DNA from: Tindallia magadiensis
GTDB taxonomy: Bacteria; Bacillota; Clostridia; Peptostreptococcales; Tindalliaceae
Assembly (NCBI RefSeq): GCF_900113635.1
Contig: NZ_FOQA01000002.1
Location: forward strand, 1-64,000
Length of the DNA: 64,000 bases
Direction of reading: 5' to 3'
Shown: positions 1-10,000 of the stretch, piece after piece
Numbering within the stretch: position 1 is the first letter of the stretch
Layout of the letters: each line of letters starts with the position of its first letter
Notes under the pieces: model-generated
What the model was told of the DNA's origin: nothing
Databases searched by the model: none
The model's input: the letters and a program-made list of their open reading frames with translations, nothing else
Program-made: the position numbers and the translations under genes

Positions 1-212
1 ACCACCTGAAATTTATCTTGGGTACTCCACTGCTCTGCATTAGGTTCACCATCTGGGATGACAATACCTTTGGCTTTCGCTTCTTTTTTCCATTTATATA
101 AAGTGGCTTCTGACATACCGGTTTCCTGAGCAATAGTAGAAACCTTTTGATTTTCAGGCGGCATCATCTTTTGCATGATGGACATTTTGAATGATTCGCT
201 GTATCGGGGCAT
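1..212 (-). CDS. IS3-type transposase OrfA-like protein, 3' part outside window
   Basis: Reading the minus strand from an ATG at 212 gives 70 codons that run off the window edge. They contain a helix-turn-helix of the IS3/IS150 transposase-A type (AQETGMSEATLYKWKKEA, about residues 32-49), which binds the ends of the element. A good ribosome site (GGAGGA) lies just upstream of the ATG. The family assignment rests on the HTH pattern and on the typical start MPRYSESFK. It could instead be a single-frame transposase; the catalytic DDE part would lie left of the window. The element end should lie between 213 and about 340, but I cannot place the terminal repeat. Confidence 0.75.
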   Translation of the reverse strand, partial: MPRYSESFKMSIMQKMMPPENQKVSTIAQETGMSEATLYKWKKEAKAKGIVIPDGEPNAEQWSTQDKFQV

Positions 213-347
213 ATTTTTCCTCCTCCAACTCTTCTTGGTACTCACTATACTTTAGTTGGAGGGCTATGACAACTATCCTAACACAGGGGGCTGTAAGAGT
301 GGACGAGCTACTCGCTATATTAGGAAGGATCACTATTATCCTCCGGA

Positions 348-382
348 ATGCGTCCGGTAATTGTCCGGAATACGTCCGATCC
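348..382. repeat. short imperfect tandem repeat rich in GTCCGG/CGTCCG
   Basis: Two copies of about 21 bp (TCCGGAATGCGTCCGGTAAT, then a version with TACGTCCGATC) stand head to tail beside the IS-like gene. The same CGGACG core recurs in the hairpin at 414-445. The rest of the 213-541 stretch holds no gene that I can support. Confidence 0.5.
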
Positions 383-413
383 AAAACGACTATACAGTAA
401 AGAGAATGAACGA

Positions 414-445
414 AAAATCGGACGATAAAATTTCGTCCGGTTTTT
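414..445 (+). terminator. intrinsic terminator between the IS end and the liaF-like gene
   Basis: A perfect 7-bp stem, CGGACGA (419-425) with TCGTCCG (433-439), has a 7-base loop and is followed by a T run (441-445), with an A run before it. It could work in both directions. It insulates the liaF-like gene from transcription coming from the insertion element. Confidence 0.6.
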
Positions 446-541
446 CTGTGCGGAGGAATGCTTTAGGAGACAAAAAACCTTTTCTCAATAGCTCCGTAGA
501 TGATAGAGAAAACAAACAACAATACCTATGAAAGTGGTGAT

Positions 542-1252
542 ATGATGAATAGTAAAAGACAATGGTTTTTAGGGGGTGTCTTTATTCTTCTTGGAGGTGT
601 GTTACTAGCCAATAATCTTGGCTATACAGACATATCTGTAGGATGGATTTTCAGAAACTTCTGGCCTTTATTGCTGATTTATTGGGGAGGTTCCTTGCTC
701 ATAGAAAGAAAAGGGACCGGTGGATTGATTACAGGTCTTCTGTTAAGCGGACTGGGAATCATTATTCTGGGAAATCGGCAAGGCTGGTTCGAGGTAGATC
801 TTTCTATCTTTTGGACTTTCTTTTGGCCAGTGGTGTTGATCTTGATTGGAATCAACTTTATTAAAGGACCAAGAATGTTTGGCGCTAATAACATGGCAAT
901 TTTGAGTGGAATTGAAAAAACCAAAGCTGGTTGGGACTTTGAGGATGGAACCTATTGGGCAATTATGGGAGGCGTTGAGTTGGACTTAAATAAGGCCAAT
1001 CTGAAACCCAAAAGAGAGTATCATCTATTCTGCAATGCTTTTATGGGAGGCATCGAAATTACACTACCTGAAGATGTTACAGCATACTGTCAGGGTACGG
1101 TGGTTCTGGGTGGTTTGGCAATGCTTGGGGATGAAACTGGTGGAATATTTGGTACTCAGAAGGTGGAACAAATTTCTGATAATCCGGATGCTCCCATTAT
1201 TCGGATTCACAGCCGTGTGGCAATGGGAGGCATCGAAATTCAGAGTCGATAA
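542..1252 (+). CDS. LiaF-like membrane protein (cell-wall stress response)
   Basis: A 236-residue protein with four hydrophobic segments in the first 110 residues (about 5-25, 33-49, 56-74 and 82-100), then a soluble beta-rich domain with repeated FMGGIEI, MGGVELDL and MGGIEIQ motifs. This is the layout of LiaF/YvqF proteins, in which an N-terminal membrane part is joined to the LiaF C-terminal beta-helix. LiaF normally restrains the LiaS kinase, but no liaS or liaR gene is nearby, so the regulatory role is inferred. I take the start at the ATG pair after AAAGTGGTGAT; an upstream ATG at 500 would add 14 polar residues with no ribosome site. Confidence 0.8.
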   Translation: MMNSKRQWFLGGVFILLGGVLLANNLGYTDISVGWIFRNFWPLLLIYWGGSLLIERKGTGGLITGLLLSGLGIIILGNRQGWFEVDLSIFWTFFWPVVLILIGINFIKGPRMFGANNMAILSGIEKTKAGWDFEDGTYWAIMGGVELDLNKANLKPKREYHLFCNAFMGGIEITLPEDVTAYCQGTVVLGGLAMLGDETGGIFGTQKVEQISDNPDAPIIRIHSRVAMGGIEIQSR

Positions 1253-1401
1253 TATATCTTGACGGAATAATGAAATAAGGCAGTCTTGCTTTTCATAATG
1301 AAACTCGGTAAATAAGTGATGGATTAAATGATGGATCGTGTTTGAAGGTGCTTTGTCGAAGATGGCAAGAAAAAAAGAAAGAAAAGAAAGGGCTGGACAA
1401 A

Positions 1402-1902
1402 ATGAAAATGCTGATTCACGATCTGGCAGAGGAGGATCTCCTTCAGCTACTGGAAAAAAGGGAAGATATAATGCTTATTTCTTATAATACTCCTATCCAT
1501 CACTGTATCGGATGCTTTGGCTGCTGGGTGAAAACACCGGCCTACTGTGTTCTAAAAGATGACTATTCGGACTTGGCTCCTCGGATGGATGCCTGTAACG
1601 AAGTGATTCTGATTTCTCGCTGTACCTACGGAGGTTACAGTCCTTTTGTGAAAAACGTTTTGGACAGGAGTATCGGCTATATTCACCCGGATTTTACCAT
1701 CCGAAAAGGAGAAATGCATCATAAGAACCGATACCCTCAACAACTCAGTATGACAGCTCATTTTTATGGAGAAGACCTGACACTGGAAGAAAAAAACACA
1801 GCAACGGAACTGGTTCAAGCCAATGGGCTCAACCTGAATAGCAAAAAGAACCAAGTGCTTTTTTATCAACAACCGAGTGAAATGAAAGGAAGAATTCTAT
1901 GA
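1402..1902 (+). CDS. flavodoxin-fold NAD(P)H-dependent oxidoreductase-like protein
   Basis: A 166-residue protein with the pattern of the FMN-dependent NADPH reductase/flavodoxin family: a cysteine-rich CIGCFGCWVKTP segment (about residues 40-50), DDYSDLAPRMDACNEVIL, and a YGGYSPFVKNVLDRS substrate-side loop. It overlaps the next gene by 4 bp (ATGA), and the two encode related folds, so they are probably co-translated and may act as a pair. A TTG-initiated form from 1342 would add a Lys/Arg-rich stretch unlike the family. The start at 1402 follows AAAGGG. The substrate cannot be named. Confidence 0.75.
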   Translation: MKMLIHDLAEEDLLQLLEKREDIMLISYNTPIHHCIGCFGCWVKTPAYCVLKDDYSDLAPRMDACNEVILISRCTYGGYSPFVKNVLDRSIGYIHPDFTIRKGEMHHKNRYPQQLSMTAHFYGEDLTLEEKNTATELVQANGLNLNSKKNQVLFYQQPSEMKGRIL

Positions 1903-2570
1903 AGATCGGACTCATCAATGGCAGCCCAAAAAAGAAAAACAGTGCCTCTGGTCTTTTGCTGAGGGAATTGAAGAGACTGCTAACAAAAGTGGACAGCAGC
2001 GTGATTTTTGAGGAGTGGCATCTCAACGAAAAAGAAATAAGCTCAGAACAGTTGATGCAAATGGAAGATTGGGACAGAATGGTTTTTTCTTTTCCTCTTT
2101 ATGTGGATGGCATTCCTGCTCATTTTCTCACCTGCTTGCAGAAAATGGAGGAGTACCTGGGAGCACGAACAGACCAGAAAAAACCTTATGTGTATGTAAT
2201 GGTGAACGCTGGTTTTTATGAAGGGCATCAAAACCGACTGGCCATCGATATGATCTCTCACTGGTGCAAGAAAGCAGGCTGTGTAATGGGTCAGGGTATG
2301 GGAGTAGGGGCGGGAGGTATGCTTTCTTCTTTGGAAAAAGTCCCTTTGGGAAAAGGGCCAAACCGAAACCTGGGGAAAGCGCTGCAGGCATTTGCAGAAG
2401 CAATGATTCATCAACAATCAACATCTCCGGTATTCATCAATCCAAATTTTCCCCGCATTGCCTACCGTTTAGCAGCTCAATATAACTGGAGGGTGCAAGC
2501 TGGAAAAAATGGACTGAGACCTAAAGACCTCTCAAGAAAGCCGAAGCTTTACTTGACGGGAAACAGTTAA
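1899..2570 (+). CDS. flavodoxin-fold oxidoreductase-like protein
   Basis: A 223-residue protein beginning with the phosphate-binding loop of flavodoxin-like NAD(P)H oxidoreductases (MKIGLINGSPKKKNSASG). FSFPLYVDGIPAHFL follows at about residue 65, as in enzymes that close an active site over FMN. The stretch VNAGFYEGHQNRLAI near residue 105 is typical of the same family. The gene starts inside the previous stop (ATGA), so the pair is translationally coupled. It is probably a cytosolic flavoprotein of unknown substrate. Confidence 0.75.
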   Translation: MKIGLINGSPKKKNSASGLLLRELKRLLTKVDSSVIFEEWHLNEKEISSEQLMQMEDWDRMVFSFPLYVDGIPAHFLTCLQKMEEYLGARTDQKKPYVYVMVNAGFYEGHQNRLAIDMISHWCKKAGCVMGQGMGVGAGGMLSSLEKVPLGKGPNRNLGKALQAFAEAMIHQQSTSPVFINPNFPRIAYRLAAQYNWRVQAGKNGLRPKDLSRKPKLYLTGNS

Positions 2571-2681
2571 AGTCTCTGATAGACTTTTTCGGAAGACAAT
2601 CGTGAGACAAGGTTGAATGAGTTGGATAGAAGGACTGACGTTTTCAAGGAAAAAGAAAAAATAAAAGGATAGGTGAATTTT

Positions 2682-3449
2682 ATGAGTTACATCACCATCA
2701 ATGGAACCAATATTGATAAGGAACATATCTGTTGTGCCTTTTCAGATAAAAAGTGTGCTGAAAGCTATAAGCAGAAAAAGCAATGGCTAAAGAAAGAATT
2801 TGATGAAGGTTATGTTTTTCGCAGGATCGACCAACGGGCAAAAGTATTTATTGAATATGGTCCGGCAGAGAAAGCATGGATACCAGTGACTGCTCCGAAC
2901 TATCTGATGCTGGGTTGTTTTTGGGTTTCTGGAAAGTATAAAGGCAAAGGACATGGCAAAGATTTGCTGCAGGAAGCAATGGAAGAAGCTGAAAGAAATG
3001 ATAAAGACGGGTTGGTAACGGTTGTGGGAACTAAGAAATATCATTTTATGAGCGATACAAAATGGTTGTTAAAACAGGGGTTTCAGGAATGTGATACTAC
3101 GCCGGCCGGTTTTTCTTTATTATACCTAAAGCGGCAGGACAAAGCCGCAGCACCTTATTTTAATAAACTGGCAAAATTGGGAGCATGTCCGGAGCAAAAA
3201 GGGTATGTGGTCTACTATTCCAATCGTTGTCCTTATACCGAATATCATGTTCGTGAGTCCTTGACAGAAACGGCGAAAAAAAGAAGTCTGAACATCCGGG
3301 TAATAAAACTGGAAACAATGGAGCAGGCTCAGGCATCTCCTACACCGGCAACAATCTTTTCTCTATTCTATAATGGAAAATTTATTACAACTGACATAAG
3401 CGTATGCATGGATCATAAATTTGATAAAATTGTTTTGAAAAACCAGTAA
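2682..3449 (+). CDS. yoaP: YoaP-like GNAT acetyltransferase
   Basis: A 255-residue protein resembling Bacillus subtilis YoaP. It has a GNAT domain with FWVSGKYKGKGHGKDLLQEA (acetyl-CoA pyrophosphate loop, about residues 88-108), then a C-terminal YoaP domain that includes YYSNRCPYTEY (about 182-192), a thioredoxin-like stretch. Such proteins probably acetylate a small molecule or protein; the substrate is unknown. The start at 2682 is preceded by AGGATAGGTG with good spacing; a GTG at 2673 lies inside that ribosome site and is rejected. Confidence 0.8.
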   Translation: MSYITINGTNIDKEHICCAFSDKKCAESYKQKKQWLKKEFDEGYVFRRIDQRAKVFIEYGPAEKAWIPVTAPNYLMLGCFWVSGKYKGKGHGKDLLQEAMEEAERNDKDGLVTVVGTKKYHFMSDTKWLLKQGFQECDTTPAGFSLLYLKRQDKAAAPYFNKLAKLGACPEQKGYVVYYSNRCPYTEYHVRESLTETAKKRSLNIRVIKLETMEQAQASPTPATIFSLFYNGKFITTDISVCMDHKFDKIVLKNQ

Positions 3450-3505
3450 AATACCTTAAAAAAACTTTTTAGAAGGTGTTTACATCAGCCATCAGGGGGT
3501 ATTCT

Positions 3506-3524
3506 GATAATGAGAATCGTTATC
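3506..3524. promoter_or_regulatory. Fur box upstream of the stalk-domain protein
   Basis: GATAATGAGAATCGTTATC matches the 19-bp consensus GATAATGATAATCATTATC at 17 positions and is almost perfectly palindromic. It lies about 80 bp upstream of the next start codon, where a promoter would be expected, so iron-dependent repression of the 3602 gene is likely. Confidence 0.8.
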
Positions 3525-3601
3525 AGGATATTGCGATAGAAAGACGGGGAGATAGATTCTCTAAGGTGCATCGGTAAACGGAGTTGTACGAGAGGAGAAT
3601 A

Positions 3602-5161
3602 ATGATGGGTAAACGAATGATTGCCATAATCGTATCGCTATTGTTGATGCTGACGGTCATTTTGCCGCAGGAAGCATCGGCGAAGCCACCTTGGTGGGAC
3701 AGATTTAAGGACATCATTGTTGCAGATGCTGTTGGAGCACTAGACGGATTTGTTCAGACAGAATCTTTAGGAGGCGCTGTAGTGGGAGGGATTGTTGGCT
3801 CCATTGAAGAAGGGAGAGAGCAGGGCATTGCCGGCGGTGGCTGGAATCCTTCAGATGCAGTGGCTGAAAGCGTAGGACTTCATCATAATTTAGGTCTAAA
3901 CTTCTATTATGAACAGGATGAATCAGAAAACCCGAATGCCGTTTTGCTGGAATATCTGATTCAAAACAGAATTTCTTTTGATGAGAGAGAACTTCAAACC
4001 TATATAAGAAGCAGAGAGTCAAGCTTGGAAGAAATACTTCGTCGTATTCGTGAAGGGACGACAGGGCCTTTTAATCCAAATCCAACAACTTCGGAACCAG
4101 AGCATCAAGGAGAAACCCATGGAGTCGTTGTTTCTGAACGTTTTCTTTCCAACTTGGAAGAGACCTTAAAGATTCTGGATGGAGACTCCGATCACCCTCA
4201 GCAAATGTTAGATGAAGCGGTGGCCTTCTTTATCAATGCTTCTTTGAAAGAAACAGACCCGGATCTTTTGGATGATGTCATCGAAAAGGCCAAAAACTAT
4301 AACAGCACCCGTTCGAACCGCCGGAAAAATTCCGTAGATTTAGGCGGTGGCGACGGTGGTTCCTTAGACTTTGATCGCATCAAAATCACTTATGAACAGC
4401 AAAAAAATATGGGACAGCCGACAGATATCATTTTGACATGGATTTTCGTTGATGTACTTCAACACTCCGCTCATTATTGGGGCGAAGTATATTGTTGGAA
4501 CGAAGAATCAACAGAAAACAGAGAGCAGACAGCAGATAACGGAAGTCTTTGGTGCTGGGGTGCGAATTTTGAGCGGGTCATGATGAATCTGGAAGCCGAT
4601 CCGAGCAGAGAAGAAGTTTTTTTCCTCCATGGTGACTACCTGGACACTGATGATGACGGGGATACGGTACCAGATACTATTGATATGGATGCTGTCATGG
4701 AGGAAGAAGAGGAAGAGGAAAAAGAAGAGGAAGAGGAGAAAATTTCAGATGCAGCTGTTGGGGATAAATTGGTGTTAACCATTGATCAGCGAATGGCTCG
4801 TTCTGGAGATCGATTAAAAGAATTGGATGCAGCACCTTTTATCAAGGAAGGAAGAACTCTGGTACCTTTCCGATTTATTGGTGAAGAACTAGGAGCCGAA
4901 ATAGAGTGGATTCCGGAAACGCGTACGGTTACTTATTTACGTGACACAGAAGCGCATAGGGTTTCTATTGAAATGACGATAGGTCAAAATCAAGCTATGG
5001 TTAACGGACAGCCTGTAGCATTGGACAGCAATCCAGTAGTTGCTCCGGAAATAGTTAATGGCAGAACCGTTGTGCCAGTTCGTTTTATCAGCGAAGCTTT
5101 GGGTTTTGAAGTAGAGTGGAATCCAGAAACCTTGGAAGTAACTATTTTTGAAACCCCCTAA
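3602..5161 (+). CDS. secreted stalk-domain protein, probably Fur-regulated
   Basis: A 519-residue protein with a signal peptide (hydrophobic core about residues 5-20, cleavage near EASA-KPPW). A glycine-zipper-like stretch (GGAVVGGIVGSIEEG) lies near residue 55. The middle of the protein I do not recognise. A DTDDDGDTVPDTID stretch resembles calcium-binding type-3 repeats and is followed by a run of glutamates. Two copies of the copper-amine-oxidase-N-like stalk motif end the protein (EGRTLVPFRFIGEELGAEIEW and NGRTVVPVRFISEALGFEVEW). The stalk domains suggest attachment at the cell surface. The Fur box upstream ties it to iron. I cannot say whether it binds metal or haem. Start ATGs at 3602 and 3605 share the ribosome site AGAGGAG. 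Confidence 0.75.
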   Translation: MMGKRMIAIIVSLLLMLTVILPQEASAKPPWWDRFKDIIVADAVGALDGFVQTESLGGAVVGGIVGSIEEGREQGIAGGGWNPSDAVAESVGLHHNLGLNFYYEQDESENPNAVLLEYLIQNRISFDERELQTYIRSRESSLEEILRRIREGTTGPFNPNPTTSEPEHQGETHGVVVSERFLSNLEETLKILDGDSDHPQQMLDEAVAFFINASLKETDPDLLDDVIEKAKNYNSTRSNRRKNSVDLGGGDGGSLDFDRIKITYEQQKNMGQPTDIILTWIFVDVLQHSAHYWGEVYCWNEESTENREQTADNGSLWCWGANFERVMMNLEADPSREEVFFLHGDYLDTDDDGDTVPDTIDMDAVMEEEEEEEKEEEEEKISDAAVGDKLVLTIDQRMARSGDRLKELDAAPFIKEGRTLVPFRFIGEELGAEIEWIPETRTVTYLRDTEAHRVSIEMTIGQNQAMVNGQPVALDSNPVVAPEIVNGRTVVPVRFISEALGFEVEWNPETLEVTIFETP

Positions 5162-5238
5162 ATCTTACAGAAACTTGTTTTCTTAATCGGCTTCTTTTAA
5201 ATCGCAGATAGAGCATTAACTTTGAGTAGTGTGTTTCT

Positions 5239-5279
5239 CAATTATCCAGGGAAAAACATCCTCCCTGGATAATTTTTTA
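5239..5279 (+). terminator. intrinsic terminator after the stalk-domain gene
   Basis: A stem of about 11 bp (ATTATCCAGGG with CCCTGGATAAT) is followed by six Ts. The remainder of the 5162-5467 gap shows nothing else that I can support. Confidence 0.8.
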
Positions 5280-5467
5280 GTTTCCAAAAGAATCGATAGT
5301 GAAAAGTTTTTTAAGTTCCCCGAAGGATAACATGCTTTCTTGTCGAATAGGTAAAATAAGAGATCTTGCCTTTCCTTTAGAATTACCTAAGGAATGATTA
5401 AGGATAAAAAGAACAAAGGTTACGGCTACTTTCAATTTACAACGTATTATTGAAAAGAGGTGTCACG

Positions 5468-6169
5468 ATGAAGTATGAAGTAGCATCAAAGATTTTTGAA
5501 ATGGAACCGCAGCTTACCATCGGTATTATTATTGGGAAAAACATTCAAAACAGCGGAACAAATGATAGCGACTTGGAGCGGCTGAGAAATGCAGAGGCAG
5601 AAGCCCGGGAAAAGATCCAACTGGAGAATTTGAGAGATTGGCCAACGATTCAGTTTTATCGTGAGACAATGAAAAAAGCAGGGATTAATCCGAATCGTTT
5701 TCCAGTATCTGTTGAAGCCATGATGAAACGGATCTTAAAAGGCGGGTCTTTGCCGGCCATTAATGCACTGGTAGACTTGTGTAATGCTATATCATTGGAA
5801 CAAGCCATCACTTTAGGCGCTCATGATCTTGAGGACATCGAAGAGGATTTAGCTCTTCGATTTGCAACGGGTGTAGAACGGTTTCTTCCTTTTGGAGAAA
5901 CCAAAGAAGAAGCCGTAGAACCTGGCGAATTAATTTTTACCAGTCATAACACGGTTCAAACACGAAAATGGATTTGGCGTCAAAGTGAACGTGGTAAAAC
6001 AACTGTGAACAGTCAACAGATATTTTTTCAATTGGTTAGTAACAGCGGGGAAGAGGGTTCGCCACTTCATATGGCCATGAAATCCATTGAAAAATTGGTT
6101 GAGAATCGATTTGGCGGTTCGTTTCAACGTTTTGTGATTGATAGAGATCATCCGGTGGCTGAGTTTTGA
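5468..6169 (+). CDS. B3/B4 tRNA-editing-domain protein
   Basis: A 233-residue protein matching the stand-alone B3/B4 domain family, related to the editing domain of the phenylalanyl-tRNA synthetase beta chain. Recognisable parts are FYRETMKKAGINPNRFPVSVEAMMKRILKG cut into its usual segments (about residues 60-90), then LPAINALVDLCNAISLE and GAHDLEDI. The family is thought to remove mischarged amino acids from tRNA or bind free amino acids; the exact activity is unknown. The ATG at 5468 follows AAGAGGTG; a TTG at 5450 would lie upstream of that site. The next gene begins 47 bp downstream and may be cotranscribed. Confidence 0.75.
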   Translation: MKYEVASKIFEMEPQLTIGIIIGKNIQNSGTNDSDLERLRNAEAEAREKIQLENLRDWPTIQFYRETMKKAGINPNRFPVSVEAMMKRILKGGSLPAINALVDLCNAISLEQAITLGAHDLEDIEEDLALRFATGVERFLPFGETKEEAVEPGELIFTSHNTVQTRKWIWRQSERGKTTVNSQQIFFQLVSNSGEEGSPLHMAMKSIEKLVENRFGGSFQRFVIDRDHPVAEF

Positions 6170-6215
6170 GGAAGTCATTATGCATGGAAGTGATAAAATG
6201 GCAGGAGGGGAAGAA

Positions 6216-6956
6216 ATGGGTGAAGAGAAAACCATTACCCAGCATGTTGGTGTGGATTTAGCGGAACTATTGGCGGATAAAATTCTTGATGTTTATGAAA
6301 ATTTTCCCAGGCAAGCTTACGTGAATGCTGTTAATGAAAAATGTGGGCATTTAAGTTATTCGAAACGCATTGAGTTGCATGCGGAAGAACTGTACCATGC
6401 ACTTCCGAAAGACTATGAAACGGCAATTAATATCCTTGTTTCCGTTTTAGGGGAAGAGAATGAAAAAGAAACCGGTATGTTTTCTGAATTTTACTGGATA
6501 CTGCCGATTGGAAAATACGTAGAAAAGTATGGTTTGGATCATTTTGATCTTTCACTTAAGGCCATCGAAGAAATTACGAAACGAAATACCGGAGAATATG
6601 CTATCAGACCTTTTATAAGAAAGGATCCGGATCGATTAATAAAAACAATGACAGAATGGGCAACGTCGGAAAACTTTCACTTAAGAAGGTTGGCAAGTGA
6701 GGGGTTGCGACCAAAACTTCCCTGGGCCCCCAAACTGGATACATTTATTGATAATCCACAACCGGTATTTGCTATTTTGGAATTACTAAAAGAAGATCAG
6801 GTGATGTTTGTTAAAAAGTCGGTGGCAAACCATTTGACAGATTGGCTTAAAGTAAATAAAGAACCGACAGCGAAACTGATAAAACAGTGGAGTGGGTCGG
6901 AGGATAAACATACACAGTGGATTATCAAGAGAGCCACTAGAAAAATAACTATCTGA
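6216..6956 (+). CDS. AlkD-like DNA alkylation repair protein
   Basis: A 246-residue, mostly helical protein of the HEAT-like DNA alkylation repair family, whose members excise or bind alkylated bases without a base-flipping pocket. Typical segments are FPRQAYVNAV near the start, PIGKYVEKYGLDHFD (about residue 90), ATSENFHLRRLASEGLRPKLPW (about 150-170, split over two repeats) and VANHLTDWLKVN near the end. I choose the ATG at 6216 because AGGAGGGG precedes it by 6 bases; ATGs at 6180 and 6198 lack such a site. Enzyme activity is inferred from the family. Confidence 0.75.
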   Translation: MGEEKTITQHVGVDLAELLADKILDVYENFPRQAYVNAVNEKCGHLSYSKRIELHAEELYHALPKDYETAINILVSVLGEENEKETGMFSEFYWILPIGKYVEKYGLDHFDLSLKAIEEITKRNTGEYAIRPFIRKDPDRLIKTMTEWATSENFHLRRLASEGLRPKLPWAPKLDTFIDNPQPVFAILELLKEDQVMFVKKSVANHLTDWLKVNKEPTAKLIKQWSGSEDKHTQWIIKRATRKITI

Positions 6957-6968
6957 TCAATTTGAGAG

Positions 6969-7010
6969 AAAAGATTCCGGGAAGAGAACGTCTTTCCGGA
7001 ATCTTTTTTA
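6969..7010. terminator. bidirectional terminator between convergent genes
   Basis: AAAGATTCCGG and CCGGAATCTTT form an 11-bp stem with a T run at 7004-7009 on the plus strand and a shorter one on the minus strand. It serves the alkylation-repair gene and the SLH gene, which converge here. Confidence 0.8.
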
Positions 7011-7032
7011 GTGTGTCGATAGTTCTATTCAA

Positions 7033-10000
7033 CTAAGGTTGATGAATAGCCGTAAGGCCTTCGTCAATAAGAGTAGCTTGATGAAGTAATAAGCGGACGG
7101 CTGTGGCAGCTTCTGCGTAGGTAAAGGTTCCGAGAGGATCTAAAGCTTCAGTCGTACGACCTTGGAAAACACCGGCGCCTACGCTTTTGTTAATAAAAGG
7201 TAATGCCCAGTCAGCAATTTGATGAAGGTCCTGATATTGTGCCAGGTAATCTTTTTCTTCTACCGGAAGTCTTACTAGATCAATGGCTTTGGCGTACATG
7301 ACCATAGCTTCCTGACGGGTGATGATTTGGTCTGGTCCGAAAGATCCATCTGGGTAGCCGGAGATAATTCCATAGCTTACGGCTGCATCGATGGAACGAC
7401 GATGAGGATTTAGTGCTTCAATGTCTAAAAACCTTTGACTTTCAGGATCGCCGGTATGATAAACACCTAAAGATTTGGCAATATACTGGGCAAAATCAGC
7501 TCTAGTAATGGCCTCGTCTGGCTGGAAGTTTTCTGGATTGTCTATGACTAGTCGGGACGCCATATCATTCACATGAGCCTGAGACCAATGATTCTCTACA
7601 GAAGCTACTTCTATTGGGTTCCAGATAACAGAATAAACGGAGTTGGTCAGACTGTTGATGCGGGCAAACCATTTGTCATCCTGCTGGAATATCTCTGTTG
7701 GCACATGACTGTAACTGTCATCATCATGGAAGATAACCCCGGTAGTAATTTTGTTGGGATCAATGCCTTTGGGCAGTTCCATCGTTCGTTGACTAAACGT
7801 GTTGTGTTTATTCATATCTACGGTAACTGGATTGCCGTCTTCGTCTGCTCCAGTTCCCGTAACAGAAAAACGCATGGGTGGAACTAAGATTTCTCGGCCT
7901 TGTTGACGGGCTTCTTCCTGTAATCGTTCCACGGTTTCTGGTGGTATTCTCTCCATCTGAACTTCTGCTTGAAAGTTTTGTAATGGTCGACCTACCAGTT
8001 GTTCTGCTTTTTCCTGTGAAAGTTCTGAAGCGTCTATCTCATAAGAAGTCTCTCCAGCGTTTACGGCAAGACGAAAACCGTCGTTTTTCATATCCTGTAT
8101 CAAGTTGCCTTCCAAGAAAGTGCTGATCCGGTCGGCCTGCGGGTTATTAACGGGAATTTCAACTCGATTGGGCGGTGCTGTTTCCTGCTCAGCCTGTCGT
8201 TGAATCATCTCCTGCATCATTTCTCTAGTAGTGTTGGAGTCCACTTCAATGCGAGATTCATTCCGTCCGTCTTCTCCAGTACTGATGATTTCTCGTCCGG
8301 CAGACACTTCTTCGTCATTAACTCGAAGCTGAGTGTTGCTTTCGGTTTCTGATGTATCGGTTGCATCCTCTGTGGTTTCTGGTTCAGAAGCTGGCTCGGA
8401 GTCCGACTCTTGTCGAGGACGTGTTCTACTACCCCCACCTCCGCCACCACCTGTTCCTGGCTCTGGCTCTGGCTCTGGATCTGGCTCTGGCTCTGGATCT
8501 GGCTCTGTAATGGTAACAGCAGCGGTGAGATCACTATTGCTTATATCGAGTCTTTCCTGGTGAAGACGGATGGTTCCGATACCGTCGGTATAGGTTAATT
8601 CTCCGCTAAGCTGCAAATAAATTTGATTTGGAGCACTATCAAAGTCGTGGCTTATATTGCTCAGGTCCAGATTACCAAAATCATTTGTCCATGCCAAGTG
8701 TTCGCCATACACCTGCCCGGTGACCGTGTCGTTTTGAACAGTCAATGTAAAGGACTGATTAAAAGCATCGTCAGCCTGAACGGTGGTTGGATCAATCTCT
8801 AGCCGGGGTTCTCCATCATCTGCCCACTGTGCATAAAGTGTAAAATCAGAGGTACCCATCATAGCTTCATTGTTTGCTTGATAATTTGTTCCTGATCCGT
8901 CAGATTGTGTGTTCCAGCCTGTAAAGTTATACCCATGTTTTTCCAGATTGCCAGGGGCTTTAACTGTAAAGAAAACCCCTTCTCCGTATCGGTTGTTATC
9001 AGTGGGTACGGTTCCGAAAGTATGGCCATTTCCATTGTAAAGGACTCTGTATACATTCGCTTCTGTATCAAATTCAAAGTTTTGTACGCCATCATTATCC
9101 GTAGGAGATACGGCTCTGGTGAGGATGTTAAAACCGTCATCGTCTGAAAAACGGTGTTGTACCGTAATATCGTAGCGGGAGTTGCTGAATAATCGGTTTT
9201 CATCCACAAACTCATAGTAACCATGATCATCAGCGGTGACAGTTTGTACTGGTAAAGTGCTGTCATGAGGTGTAGCGGTTACCTCGGCGTCACTTGCTTC
9301 AACACCATCTGAATAAATAATCGTTCCACTTAATTCTGTTAAGGCACCTGCCTGCCATTCGAATACCGGATAACTTCCTTCGACAACGATCCAAATGCCA
9401 TCCGGGTTAGCGTCAGTCCGAAAATCAAATCCTAGCATGTTATCGATTGCAGTTTCGCCTTTCATTTCGACTGACGTAAATCCCTGGGAATTGCCTAAGA
9501 GCTTATCGTTTAAATTCCAACCGCTCCAACTTGGAGAGTAAAGTAATTGGTTTACAGTAGATCCATAAAAATGATCAGCACCAGGATAGCTAGTACTCCA
9601 ATAGACATTTTCAAAAGTATCGTTGCTATCTTCGATTAAGCCTGTAAAAGCACCGTGTATTCTATCGGGAGATGTGCCATTTCCATCAGGTTCAATGGTA
9701 TCGGGTCCTGAAACGGTACTGGCGGTATAAATTTCTGTGAAACTTGATGTTCCGCCGGAAGTGCTTCCGATAAAACCTCCGCCACCTTTATCTCTTGCTC
9801 TATAAGGTGTACTGGTAGTAGTAGTACTTCCTGTAGCTGTAACGGTGGCCCAAGTATAAGATCTGCCTACGGTGGTACTACCGGATGCCCGGCCGATTAA
9901 ACCACCAACGTTACCTAAGCCTGTTACTTCTCCGATAAACACATTCTCATTATCCATACTAGCATCATAGGGTCTTCCGACCAGTCCGCCGATCATATGC

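Noticed and set aside
154..400. Overlapping open frames on both strands near the insertion element
   Set aside because: Composition and lack of ribosome sites indicate shadows; the minus-strand transposase frame ending at 212 explains the coding signal.
8459..8507. Short repeat units that could suggest a repeat array
   Set aside because: They are in-frame simple repeats coding the Pro/Glu linker of the SLH protein; there are no spacers as in CRISPR.
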